This document shows, one piece after another, positions 40,875 to 50,600 of a DNA stretch of 64,000 bases. A program made the position numbers and the translations under genes. The stretch spans positions 1 to 64,000 of the forward strand of contig JAFVPE010000004.1 of NCBI GenBank assembly GCA_017505465.1, written 5' to 3'. The stretch comes from Clostridia bacterium (GTDB taxonomy: Bacteria; Bacillota; Clostridia; Christensenellales; Borkfalkiaceae). The first letter of the stretch is position 1. Every line of letters begins with the position of its first letter. Under the pieces are notes generated by a model, which saw only the letters and a program-made list of their open reading frames with translations, ran no database searches and had not been told where the DNA came from.

Positions 40875-43616
40875 ATGGAAAAAACAAAGAGAACAACTGC
40901 ACAAAAGATAGGGGGATTTTTCTTGAAGAATTATCCCTTATTCGTCGCACCCATTATCGTAGCCGTTTTGTATATGGTAATGCTTGCATTGTACGGCGTA
41001 TATCCGTTTGGGAATAAATACACGGCGGCAAGCTACGATCTTTCTGCGCAGATCGCTCCCTTTATCGAGCATATTTTCGACGTAATCGACGGACGGTCTA
41101 CGCTCACGTATTCCTATGCGATTGTCGGCGGCGCAGACGTTACGGGAACGTTTTTGTATTTTTTCATTAGCCCGTTTAGCTTTTTGTTCCTTATTTTAGG
41201 GAACGGCAAAGTGGCGCATGCAAGCAGTATCGTTATGACCTGTAAATTGGCGGCGATTGCGTTTGCAGGCACTTGGTTTTCTAAAAAAATGTTCAAGGGG
41301 ATTCCCGATTATATCTGTATTGCAATCGGCGTGGTATATACCTTTTGCGGCTATACCTTCGTGGCGAATACCTATATCAATTGGTTGGATTTTCTTATTT
41401 ATATGCCTTTTTGCGTGGCGGCTTTCCGCCATTTCGTAAAGACGGATAACTTTTGGTTTTTCTCCATTGCAATGGCTTGTTGCATCTACACTTGCTTTTC
41501 GATTGCGTGTTTTTCGATGTTTACGGTGTTCCCTGCTTTGATTGCGTATAGCTTGCTTTGCATAGAAAAGGGACGTAAGCATAAGTTTATGGCGCGCCTT
41601 TGCTTGGCGTTTTTCGGCGCGGTTGTAATGGCGTTGCCCGTTTTATTGCCTGCCTTGATGGCATATACGACGAGCGGACGAGAAGGGGATATTTTTGAAA
41701 ACTTGTGGAATGGATTTACGGTAACGGACGGCGTTATCGGCGATTTTGATTCTTCTGTTTTTGAAGATAAACTCACGCAATCGGTATATGCAAAATGGTC
41801 GTATATCATTTCCGACGCCGTTTTCGTTTTGCTCACAATCGTGTGGTTTTTCCGTAAGGGAATCAAGCATCCGTTTGCGAAATTTATGATTCTTGCAGGC
41901 GTGTTTACGTTGTTGCCCACAGTTGTGGACGAAGCCATGAATCTCATGAATATGGGTTCGTATATGTCCTACGCTTTGCGCTTCGGGTTTTTGAACGCCT
42001 TGTATTTCTTGGGCGGTGCGTGCCTGTGTGTTGAAGACCTTTGCTATAAGCGTGGTTGCGCTTACGACGGCAGTCCGATTGGTGTAAAACGAGAGTTTAT
42101 GACTATGGAAACGCCTGCGGATAATGCAAACGATAGGGGCAGGTGCGCGTTGAACGGCGGAACACCCATGCAATTAAAGGAAAAACGTAAAGCGAGCTAT
42201 TACGTTGTTTTGGCAATTCTTATTACGCTTGCGGCGGCGGTTGTGGCGTTATTGCTTTGGTATATTTGGGACGGAAATTACCGTTCCTTCCTTGCGCTCT
42301 TTACGAAGGATAGAGAAAAAGCGTATAACAATTTGGGCGGATTCTCTTCGAGCTTTGCCCATTCGCTCGGCGGTTTAGAGGTCGTATTTATTCCCTTCTT
42401 GCTTATCGCGGTTGTCGTGGGGGTTGGGGCAGTGCTCGTGGCGAAGAAAAAGGCGAGCGCACGCCTGCTTTCCCTTGTTTTGATTGCAGTCGTGTCCACG
42501 CAAGTCTTGTTTTACGGACAGCAAATCGTTGTGGGAAATATGTCCACGCAACACGTGACGCTTGGCAATTATGCGCAGCTTTGTAACGAGCTCAACGAGC
42601 GTGACGATAGTTATTTCCGCGTGAAGGATTACGACGAAAAGGTTAACGCCAATGCAACGTTTACGGGTAATAGTAACTCGTTTAGCGTGTTCTCGTCCGT
42701 AATTGATGAAGATAATTTCATCACCTATCAACTTTTCGGCTATCGCGGCAACGGGAAGAATAGTTATAAGAGTGCGCATAGCGACGGAAAAACAAACCGA
42801 GCAGACGAGTTTGGGGATTCCTTCCTTGGCTATAAATATTATCTCGTACCCGAAAGTAAACTTTTGGAAACGGACGAAAAAACACATTTGAAGAAAGTGA
42901 TGACAACGGACGAAAATGGTACGGAAACGCAGCTTTCTTGTGGGGAAGGGAATAGCAAACTCTACGTTTATGAAAATACGATGGTATTTCCGCTTGGCTA
43001 CCGCGTGGATAGCGGCGAGTTTAAGTTCGTAGCAGAAAATATTGCAAACGCCACCAACCGTAGAAAGAATCAAGCGGAGCTCTATGAGTTTTTGCGTGGT
43101 AAGGACTTGGAAGAGTTTACGGGCAAGAACAAAGTGACGGCATCGAGCGCTAAAGAGCTTTCCGAATATCTTTGGGGTAAGGCGGCGGACGTAAAGGTCG
43201 AAGCCGGTAAAATCACTGCGCGCGTAACGGCAAAAGAAGGGGAGTACCTCTTCTTGAATTTCGTTGCGTCGAAGGGGTATACCGTGACAGTGAACGGAAA
43301 GAAGGCAGAGCTTGCGGAAAACGACTTGAAGTTTTTGTCGGTTGCTTTGGAAGAAGGGGAAAATGAAGTGGTGTTTACCTATTCTTCGCCGTACGTTAAG
43401 TATGCAGGGATTGGCGCAGGGGCGGCGGTAATCCTGCTTGCAGCTCTGCTGCTTATCGTGTTAAAAACAAGGGTTGTGGATAAGATTGCGCCCGTTATTT
43501 CTTGGGCAGGGATTACGCTTGCGGTCGCGGTTGTAGCATTCTTTATGATTTACCCGACGGGGGTATTTATTGCAAAATTGATAGAGTACGCAAAATGTTT
43601 TTTTCTAAAATTATGA
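40875..43616 (+). CDS. YfhO-family polytopic membrane protein
   Basis: A 913-aa protein with about 12 membrane helices in the first 600 residues, a large extracellular beta-rich part (about 600-850) and two final helices. The start PLFVAPIIVAVLYMV followed by an AASYDLSAQIAPFIEHIFD loop is typical of YfhO proteins, GT-C-like enzymes that modify cell-wall polymers such as lipoteichoic acid by transferring sugars from lipid carriers. An unusual loop around residues 410-440 (NDRGRCALNGG) is encoded by a half-copy of a palindromic repeat. If the promoter at 40838 is real, the mRNA is nearly leaderless. Confidence 0.8.
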   Translation: MEKTKRTTAQKIGGFFLKNYPLFVAPIIVAVLYMVMLALYGVYPFGNKYTAASYDLSAQIAPFIEHIFDVIDGRSTLTYSYAIVGGADVTGTFLYFFISPFSFLFLILGNGKVAHASSIVMTCKLAAIAFAGTWFSKKMFKGIPDYICIAIGVVYTFCGYTFVANTYINWLDFLIYMPFCVAAFRHFVKTDNFWFFSIAMACCIYTCFSIACFSMFTVFPALIAYSLLCIEKGRKHKFMARLCLAFFGAVVMALPVLLPALMAYTTSGREGDIFENLWNGFTVTDGVIGDFDSSVFEDKLTQSVYAKWSYIISDAVFVLLTIVWFFRKGIKHPFAKFMILAGVFTLLPTVVDEAMNLMNMGSYMSYALRFGFLNALYFLGGACLCVEDLCYKRGCAYDGSPIGVKREFMTMETPADNANDRGRCALNGGTPMQLKEKRKASYYVVLAILITLAAAVVALLLWYIWDGNYRSFLALFTKDREKAYNNLGGFSSSFAHSLGGLEVVFIPFLLIAVVVGVGAVLVAKKKASARLLSLVLIAVVSTQVLFYGQQIVVGNMSTQHVTLGNYAQLCNELNERDDSYFRVKDYDEKVNANATFTGNSNSFSVFSSVIDEDNFITYQLFGYRGNGKNSYKSAHSDGKTNRADEFGDSFLGYKYYLVPESKLLETDEKTHLKKVMTTDENGTETQLSCGEGNSKLYVYENTMVFPLGYRVDSGEFKFVAENIANATNRRKNQAELYEFLRGKDLEEFTGKNKVTASSAKELSEYLWGKAADVKVEAGKITARVTAKEGEYLFLNFVASKGYTVTVNGKKAELAENDLKFLSVALEEGENEVVFTYSSPYVKYAGIGAGAAVILLAALLLIVLKTRVVDKIAPVISWAGITLAVAVVAFFMIYPTGVFIAKLIEYAKCFFLKL
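42136..42155 (+). repeat. half-palindrome repeat inserted in the YfhO-like coding region
   Basis: GGGGCAGGTGCGCG (42136-42149) followed by TTGAAC matches the left arm and loop of the palindromes at 34655 and 36851. The right arm is absent. The reading frame stays open. Confidence 0.5.
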
Positions 43617-43661
43617 AAAGCGAAATTTTTTGAAAAAAGTTAAAAAAACGGTGAAAAATGC

Positions 43662-43690
43662 TTGACTAAATAGGAAAGTATGGGTATAAT
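43662..43690 (+). promoter_or_regulatory. promoter of the tRNA-Pro gene
   Basis: TTGACT at 43662-43667, 17 bp, TATAAT at 43685-43690. Confidence 0.75.
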
Positions 43691-43722
43691 GGTTATGCTA
43701 TTCGGGTAACGGATAGCGATAC

Positions 43723-43799
43723 TGAGGCGTAGCGCAGCTTGGTAGCGCGTTTGGTTAGGGACCAAAAGGTCGTGGGTTCAAGTCCCGTCGCCTCAACCA
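43723..43799 (+). tRNA. tRNA-Pro (anticodon AGG)
   Basis: All arms fold: acceptor TGAGGCG/CGCCTCA, D-arm GCGC/GCGC with AGCTTGGTA loop, anticodon stem TTTGG/CCAAA with loop TTAGGGA (anticodon AGG at 43757-43759), a 5-nt variable loop AGGTC, and a T-arm with TTCAAGT loop. The CCA end is encoded (43797-43799). It matches the tRNA-Pro pattern TTGGTTxGGGACCAA. An A at position 34 would need conversion to inosine to read CCU/CCC. A promoter and a terminator flank it directly. Confidence 0.93.
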
Positions 43800-43800
43800 A

Positions 43801-43843
43801 AATAGATCTAAGTTGAACCATTCAACTTAGATCTATTTTTTTA
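43801..43843 (+). terminator. intrinsic terminator of tRNA-Pro
   Basis: AATAGATCTAAGTTGAA and TTCAACTTAGATCTATT form a perfect 17-bp stem, followed by T residues. Confidence 0.9.
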
Positions 43844-43871
43844 AATAAAAACGAACCAATAAGGGATTAAG

Positions 43872-44753
43872 ATGAAGACAAAACCAGAAATACAAATCGC
43901 AATTTTTGAGATTTTAATAAAAGAAGAGTTTTTGCTTTATTTGGACTGTGCTACTTATCTCAATAAAAGAAAAGCTGAAAAGTATTTCAATGAAATCAAT
44001 GTTTTTTTAACAAAAGAACAGCTTGGTTGGATTGATTTGGCTCTAGATATTGAATCTATTATGCTTATTGAAAAAACAGCTGATGAAATGCTTGTTTCTG
44101 CATTAAATGAATTTGCTGATTTTATTAGTTTTGAGAGAAGAGCGTATTATCAGGATACTGTTGTTGAAGCGAAAAAATTATATGAAATTGGGATAAAAAA
44201 AGAATCAAATAATGAATCCGATTTTTTAGAATATATCCGCGAAGCTGCCGAATTGGGATACCCGAAAGCTCAAACTTATTTGGCGGAGTGTTACCAATTT
44301 GGGGAAAATGTAAAAATTAAAGATGAGGAATTGGCTATAGCTTGGTATGTGAAAGCCGCAATTTTAGGGGAGCGCTTTGCACAATTTAGGATAGGGACGT
44401 ATTGGCAATATGAGTCTGGTATTGATTTGGATTCGGGAATTGATTATACTGAGGCATTCAAGTGGTACAAAAGAGCTGCGATTAGAGGGTGTGCGATAGC
44501 CCAAAGTTCACTTGCAGGATTATACATAGAGGGGTTAGGTGTAGGCAAAAACGAAAAAGAAGCGTTTAGGTGGTATAAATCAGCTGTTGAAAATGGAGAT
44601 AAATCCTATTATCAATTAGGGGAATGCTATGAGAAAGGTATTGGGGTAGAAAATAATAAAAGTAAGGCAATTGAAATGTATAAAAAAGCAGCAATTTGCG
44701 ATGATATTTTTGGCCTTTGGGCAAAACAACGACTGAAAGAGCTAGAAGGATAA
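43872..44753 (+). CDS. Sel1-like repeat (SLR) protein (293 aa)
   Basis: Residues of about 125-290 consist of four to five Sel1/TPR-like repeats, recognisable by AAELGYPKAQTYLAECYQFG, RAAIRGCAIAQSSLAGLYIE and SAVENGDKSYYQLGECYEKG. Sel1 proteins act as helical scaffolds for protein interaction. The N-terminal 120 residues are an unrecognised helical domain. No signal peptide. The ribosome binding site is AAGGGAT. The gene is AT-rich compared with neighbours and lies between the tRNA-Pro and a tRNA-like 3' remnant, so it may have arrived by integration at the tRNA. Confidence 0.85.
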   Translation: MKTKPEIQIAIFEILIKEEFLLYLDCATYLNKRKAEKYFNEINVFLTKEQLGWIDLALDIESIMLIEKTADEMLVSALNEFADFISFERRAYYQDTVVEAKKLYEIGIKKESNNESDFLEYIREAAELGYPKAQTYLAECYQFGENVKIKDEELAIAWYVKAAILGERFAQFRIGTYWQYESGIDLDSGIDYTEAFKWYKRAAIRGCAIAQSSLAGLYIEGLGVGKNEKEAFRWYKSAVENGDKSYYQLGECYEKGIGVENNKSKAIEMYKKAAICDDIFGLWAKQRLKELEG

Positions 44754-44765
44754 ATTAGTCTATGA

Positions 44766-44804
44766 GAGGTCGAAGGTTCAAGATAGGTACAAACTGCTCA
44801 ACCA
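44766..44804 (+). repeat. tRNA-like 3'-end remnant
   Basis: AGGTCGAAGGTTCAAG (44767-44782) and CTCAACCA (44797-44804) resemble the 3' half of the upstream tRNA-Pro (AGGTCGTGGGTTCAAG and CTCAACCA). The middle is scrambled and 5 nt longer. It fits a decayed attachment-site duplicate or a decayed second tRNA. Confidence 0.5.
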
Positions 44805-44806
44805 AA

Positions 44807-44844
44807 AATAACGGATAGTCGATTGACTGTCCGTTATTTTTTTG
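44807..44844 (+). terminator. intrinsic terminator after the tRNA remnant
   Basis: AATAACGGATAGTC and GACTGTCCGTTATT pair with one G-T wobble, followed by seven T. Confidence 0.85.
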
Positions 44845-45286
44845 TTTCGGTGATGAGTTTCGTAGAAAGCGCGGATTACCGTGGGTTCACGCGAGGAGCG
44901 ACCGCAAATGGTAGTTGGAAATAGCACGAAAATTGACGGCGCGACGACGCCCTGCCGAGGCTCCGCAAAGCGGAAACGACAGATACCCGTCGCCGTAAAA
45001 ATCGAGCTTGACCACTTACGGATTTTTCCCTGTTTTTATGGGCTTGGAATAGCAGGTTTTTTGCAAAAAATAAAAAATTCCTTTTCTTTGTTTACTGCGT
45101 AGCAAATTTTGAGGGGTGACGATTGATTCCGTCACCCCTTTAATGTTGCCTTTTTGAGTTTAGTGAGTTCGATCTTTAAGTCGTTAAAAGCGACGATACT
45201 TTAATCTTAAGCGCCGCAGGCGCACTCGCAAAAGTCAAGGTGTCGTGCGATGCTCGTATATATGAAACTTATGAACAGAATTGCTA
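44845..45286. other. non-coding stretch with GC-rich dyads and a terminator at 45112-45139
   Basis: No convincing gene is seen. From 44870 to 45000 there are short dyads (for example GGCGCGACGACGCC, and GCGAC with GTCGC), reminiscent of a folded RNA or repeat; AAAAATC/GATTTTT near 44996-45030 gives another stem. AGGGGTGACG (45112-45121) and CGTCACCCCT (45130-45139) form a clear terminator. Positions 45145-45286 contain only small dyads. Confidence 0.45.
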
Positions 45287-46111
45287 TTAAATTCTTCCGC
45301 AATTCTTTTTGTATTTAGTAGGGGTTATTCCTGTAATAGCTTTGAATTTTCTGCTGAAATAGTTAATATCGGAAAAACCGACGCGGAGGGCGATTTCGCT
45401 GATGGGGAGATCTTCCTTTTCGAGAAAGTTTTTGGCGTGCATAATGCGCGTTTCGTTGACGTATTCAATTACGCTTTTTTGTGCGTACTGCTTGAAGAAA
45501 TGTGCGAAATAGGAGGAACTCATGTTGAAATGCGCTGCTAGTTCTGCAATGCTCAAATCTTCTACGTAATGTCGATCAAGATGGTCGATAATATGGTGGA
45601 AGGTGTCAAGCTTTTTGAATTGTTTTTTGTATTCTCCTTCATCTAAAATATTTTTTGTATAGCGTTCTGTAAGTAGAATAAAAAACTCGTAAGCAAGCTT
45701 TTTGCTTTCAACAATAGAGCGTGTAGTGGTCTTTTCAAAATGAATAGCGATAAGCCTATCGAGCAGTTTTGTGCAATCTTCATCTTGAATGATATTTTCA
45801 AAGTGAACGTATTTATCCCCTATTAAATTATGGAAGAAATTCGGGTCTAATTGTATGCAATAATAGACGGAATTGAGCTGTGAAATAATAGCGGTGTGTA
45901 ATTCGTTTCCGTTGACGAGGACAATAGTACCTTTTTTCACTTCGTATTCTTGTAAATTGCACGCAGTAACAGCTTTACCTTGCGTAAAATACAGAAGTTC
46001 GATGGCTTCGTGCCAATGAATTCTTCCGCAGGAGTTGTGGTGTATGAATTTTTTAATACCGATAGGGGCATTTTTTAGAAAAAGTGGTTCGTATTCGTAA
46101 AAAGTATCCAT
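45287..46111 (-). CDS. AraC-family transcriptional regulator
   Basis: The N-terminal cupin domain (HWHEAIELLYFTQGKAVTA, then KGTIVLVNGNELHTA) should sense a sugar. The C-terminal two-HTH AraC domain includes LSIAELAAHFNMSSSYFAHF and ISEIALRVGFSDINYFSRKF, followed by FKAITGITPTKYKK. AAGGAGG precedes the start. It is divergent from the Gfo/Idh/MocA gene with about 107 bp between them and lies immediately before the large glycan-utilisation operon, so it is the probable activator of that region. Confidence 0.92.
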   Translation of the reverse strand: MDTFYEYEPLFLKNAPIGIKKFIHHNSCGRIHWHEAIELLYFTQGKAVTACNLQEYEVKKGTIVLVNGNELHTAIISQLNSVYYCIQLDPNFFHNLIGDKYVHFENIIQDEDCTKLLDRLIAIHFEKTTTRSIVESKKLAYEFFILLTERYTKNILDEGEYKKQFKKLDTFHHIIDHLDRHYVEDLSIAELAAHFNMSSSYFAHFFKQYAQKSVIEYVNETRIMHAKNFLEKEDLPISEIALRVGFSDINYFSRKFKAITGITPTKYKKNCGRI

Positions 46112-46218
46112 ATCTCCTCCTTACTAAATTTGCAAAAATAGAGCAGTTTTGTGCTATCATGACAAGTAACTCTATGATATAATAAAATTGTGAAAATGTC
46201 AAGGGAGATTTAAAAAAA

Positions 46219-47511
46219 ATGGAAAAAATGATTACCGTTGTGTTGGTTGGGGCGGGAAATCGTGCCAATGTATATGCTTCTGTTTCTTTGCAACATCCTG
46301 AAAAAATGAAGGTTGTAGGCATTGTAGATCCCGATCCTGTACGCAGAGAATTGATGCGTGAACGCTATAACGTTTCGATGGAAAATTATTTTGAAGACGT
46401 TGCGGAATTCGTTAAGAGAGAAAAATTTGCCGATGCTGTTATCAACGGCACGATGGACCACTTGCACGTACCTACTTCGATTCCTATTTTGGAAAAAGGT
46501 TATGATATGTTGCTTGAAAAACCATTTGCGGTTAACGAGCAAGAAATGAATAAACTTGTAGAGGTGGCGAGAAAACATGGGAGCAAGGTGGTAATCGGCC
46601 ACGTGCTTCGTTATACGGATTTCTACCGTTCGATTAAAAATCATGTTTTAAGCGGAGAAATCGGTAAAATTATTTCCATTGAAACGTGTGAACACGTAAG
46701 CTATCATCATATGGCGGTATCGTACGTTCGCGGTAAGTGGGCGTCGGAAAAGGTTTGCTTTGCACCGATGTTGCTTGCAAAATCCTGCCACGACGTAGAT
46801 ATTTTGCTTTGGATGATGAAGGAAACGAACCCTACGCAGATTGTCAGCTTTGGCGCAGACTTCCAATTTGGAAAAGATAGAAAGCCTGCGGGTGCAGGAA
46901 CGCGCTGTATGCAGGACTGTCCGTATGCAAAGGAGTGTATTTTCTCGGCGGATTCCAACTATCTTTCTTTCCCCAGATGGGGGCAGTACGTTTGGAAGTG
47001 CTTGGAAGCCAATAAGAATCTTACGGAAGAGGAGCAAGCGGAATCCTTGCGGACGGACAACCGTTACGGCAAGTGTGTATGGGATTTCGAGCGCGACGGC
47101 AACGTAGACCATCAGGCGGTAATGTTTAACTTTGCAAACGGTGCGACGGGTACGTTCAGTATGGTGGGCGGTTGCGCAAAGCCTGAAAGGAATATTCACA
47201 TTGTAGGTACGCTTGGCGAAATTAAGGGTACGTTTGACGATTCTCGTTACGTAGTAAGAAAGATGGCTCCTGCAACGAGTGAGCTTGGCTATGAGGAAAC
47301 GGTATACGATTTGAACGTGAAAGGGGATATGATCGGCGCGGCTGGCGGCCACGGCGGCGGCGACGAAAAGTTGGTGCATGATTTCTTAGATTATTTGAAC
47401 GGTCATGAGCCTTCCGTTTCCTGTGCGACGATTGAAGATTCGGTTATCAGTCACAGAGCGGTATTCAAGGCAATGCAATCGAAATATAACGGTGAAATCG
47501 TGAAGATATAA
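46219..47511 (+). CDS. Gfo/Idh/MocA-family oxidoreductase
   Basis: A 430-aa NAD(P)-dependent sugar dehydrogenase-like protein. The N-terminal Rossmann motif is VVLVGAGNRANVYA; the catalytic-lysine motif is LLEKPFAVNEQE (about 93-104); and the C-terminal alpha/beta domain includes GHGGGDEKLVHDFLDYL. An extra cysteine-containing insertion (RCMQDCPYAKEC, about 232-243) is seen in the inositol or N-acetylgalactosaminidase-like branches. The exact sugar is uncertain. GGGAG precedes the ATG. It is first in line downstream of the divergent AraC regulator, 156 bp before the lipoprotein operon. Confidence 0.85.
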   Translation: MEKMITVVLVGAGNRANVYASVSLQHPEKMKVVGIVDPDPVRRELMRERYNVSMENYFEDVAEFVKREKFADAVINGTMDHLHVPTSIPILEKGYDMLLEKPFAVNEQEMNKLVEVARKHGSKVVIGHVLRYTDFYRSIKNHVLSGEIGKIISIETCEHVSYHHMAVSYVRGKWASEKVCFAPMLLAKSCHDVDILLWMMKETNPTQIVSFGADFQFGKDRKPAGAGTRCMQDCPYAKECIFSADSNYLSFPRWGQYVWKCLEANKNLTEEEQAESLRTDNRYGKCVWDFERDGNVDHQAVMFNFANGATGTFSMVGGCAKPERNIHIVGTLGEIKGTFDDSRYVVRKMAPATSELGYEETVYDLNVKGDMIGAAGGHGGGDEKLVHDFLDYLNGHEPSVSCATIEDSVISHRAVFKAMQSKYNGEIVKI

Positions 47512-47667
47512 TAAAATCCTAATCAATACGGGAAATATTACCATGATAGAAAAAATGGAAACCGTATTGCTTTTGATTTAATTTTGGATTATAGTTGTTG
47601 TATGAAAAAATAGATGCGGCAACTGATAAGAGAACGTAGTAAACAAATTTTTCAAGGAGGAAAAAGG

Positions 47668-50600
47668 ATGAAAAAAAGATTGTTTACAAGTGTTTTAAGT
47701 GCTCTTCTCTTTATCGTCTTATCCGTATTTGGATTAGTAGGATGCGGGGGAAAGGAAGAGGAAGAGAAAAAAATTACGCTTAATGTAACGGCGAAAGAGC
47801 TTGTCGTAGGCGAAAGCTTTACGTTGACGGCAACGACCACGCCTGCGGAGGCGGAAGTAATTTGGTCGACGTCCGATGAAGCGATTGTGACCGTGGAAGA
47901 GGGGGTAGTTACTGCTATTAGCGTAGGTACGGCAACCGTAACGGCGGAAAACGATACGGTTACGGCTACTTGTGAAATTACGGTAAAAGCAGCACCCGTT
48001 ATAGAAACGGAATCATATACCGTTGTGTTTAAAAACGGCAATACCGAAATGAAATCCATGGAAGTAGCGGAAGGGGCTGCAGTCGTTTATAGCGGTCCTA
48101 TCCCTTCCAAGGCGGCAACCGAACAATACGAATACACGTTCAGCGGTTGGTCGGAAACCGAAGGCGGTGAAACGGTTGACCTTGCAACGGTAACGCTGAG
48201 GGAAAACAAGACCTTCTATGCGGTATTCACCGAGAGTGTTCGTAGCTATAACGTAGTTTGGAATATCGACGGTACGGCAACGGAAGAACAGCTTGCTTAC
48301 GGCGCAATGCCTGAATATAAGGGCGTGACACCCACCAAACCCACGGTTGGCAACACCAGCTATACCTTCTTGGGTTGGGCGACGACAATTGGCGGTGAAG
48401 TATTAGAAACGCTGCCTACGGTAACGGGTAACGTAACCTATTATGCGGTATTTAAAGAAGTTACGGCGCAGGTAAAATTCACCGTTACTTGGAAGAACGG
48501 CGAAACGGAGCTTGAAAAGGACGTAAACGTGGAATACGAAGCTATGCCTACGTATGACGGTGCAACGCCCGTAAAGGAATCCACGACGGAAAGTGATTTT
48601 GTTTTCGTTGGTTGGGCTGCAAGCATTGGCGGCGCAAAATTGGAACCCATGCCTGAAGTAACGGCAGACGCTACTTATTACGCTGTATTCGAGCCTACTG
48701 CTCGTAAATATACCATTACGTGGATGATCGAAGGCGTTGAAAAGACTTCGGAATGCGCTTACGGCACTGTGCCCGCATATACGGAAACACCTGTAAAGGA
48801 AGATTCTGAAATCTGCTCGTTTAAGTTTGTCGGTTGGGCTTTGACGGAAGACGGTGCAGTGGAAGAAACCCTTCCTACGGTTAGCGGTGTTGCTACCTAT
48901 TATGCTGTATTTGAAGTGGATCAAATTTTTGAATCGCCTAAATTCGTTGGCGGTAAGATTGAGTATTCCGCAAAATCGCAGGAAATCTTCTTGCCTGACG
49001 GTTTGCTTGGCGAAGGCGTTACCATTGTGAAAGCTGTTTTGAAAAAGACTGCTTTGGATAGAGTAACCGTTTACGAAAACGGCGTTTGGGCGCACGATGT
49101 GATTACCTTGACGGAAGAAGAATTGAAGGGCAACTTTATCGGTGCTCGTTCTTTGGAAGTAGAACTTTCCGACGGGGCAAAATACAGCGTTGATATGAAC
49201 GTCTACGCTGGTATTATTGACGAGTTTGCGGATTTCCCGAAATTCTTCAACAATACGGCAGTTCCTAGCGAATTTGACGCGACGGCGTATCCCGCGGTTG
49301 CTCCTAACGTATACGGCTACTATATCGTAACGAAGGATTTGGGTGCATACACCTTTGACAAGGAGAAAAACACGTTTGTCTATGAAGACGAATTGGCGTT
49401 TGAGCAGACGGAAGCTACCGACTATCAAAAGACGAACGGCTTTAACGGCGTTCTCGACGGTCAGGGTCATACCTTGAAATTCAAGTTGACGAAAGGCGGT
49501 TTGGTTGGCCTTGTACTCGGCAACGCAGTCATTAAGAATTTGGGCGTTATGTACGAGGACGCTACGACGACCTATTACGGTGTATTCGGTTACATTACGA
49601 ACGGTAATCCCGAAATTAGAAACTGCTACATTGAAAGAACGAACAATCATTATCAGGCGTATTCGGTATTCGGCATTATGGCAAGACCGAACACGAAATT
49701 GATTATGCACAATACGGTTGTTTACGGTTACAATACTTCCAACAACTCGGCGAAATACGGCAACATGTGGATTAACGAAACGTCCACGAACGTATACGTA
49801 ATCCATGCCCGTGGGAACGCGATGGATTGGGTGAACGTTCAAAACTTCACGAAAGTATTCACGGATGCGGTAGAAAACGGTTCTAGAGAAGTGCTTTTGT
49901 CTGAAATTGAAGACGCAAGCGGATTCGACGACAACTACTGGTACAAAGAAAACGGCAAGCTGATTTGGAAGGGTTTTGAACTGGTAAACGTTACCTGGGT
50001 AAAGGGTGAAGAAACGACGATCGAAACGGCGACCAAGGACGGTTGGATCTTTTACACGCAACAGCTTCCTGAAGATATCTTCTCGGCAACGGAAACGGTA
50101 GAATATTACTGGTCCACGAGCGAGGACGGCGAAGCGTTTAAATTCAGCGACAGATTCCAAGTGAAAGAAAGCGTTACCTATTATATGGTAGAAAAGAGAG
50201 AAATCTGTTACTATACGGTAACCTGGGTTATTGACGGCGTGGAAACGACGGAAGAGTACGAGTATAATGCAACGATAACGCACGAAGACCCCGTAAAAGA
50301 GGAAGACGAGTACTATATTTACGAATTTAAGGGTTGGTCGACGAGCGCGGACGGCGAACTTGTAGAATTTGGCACGGTTACGGAAGACATTACCTATTAT
50401 GCAGTATTCGACAAGACTGCGAAGGTTGTGGTAACCCCTGTAAACGAAGCAATTTTGTATTCGAGTGCAGACGATCAATTGTTCCTTCCTGCAGAATTGA
50501 CGTTGACGATCGATGAAACGGTGAAAATTTCCAGTGCAGACGGCAACACCGTATATTATGAGAACGGTAGCTGGTTAAACAACTTCGATTTGACGGACGA

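Noticed and set aside
47614..47667. Upstream start for the 1,261-aa lipoprotein
   Set aside because: It would place a charged stretch ahead of the signal peptide; the ATG at 47668 has a strong AAGGAGG site and an ideal lipoprotein signal.
48403..50478. Minus-strand frame of about 690 codons inside the 1,261-aa lipoprotein gene
   Set aside because: Antisense artefact of the repetitive beta-rich gene; no start signal or family resemblance.
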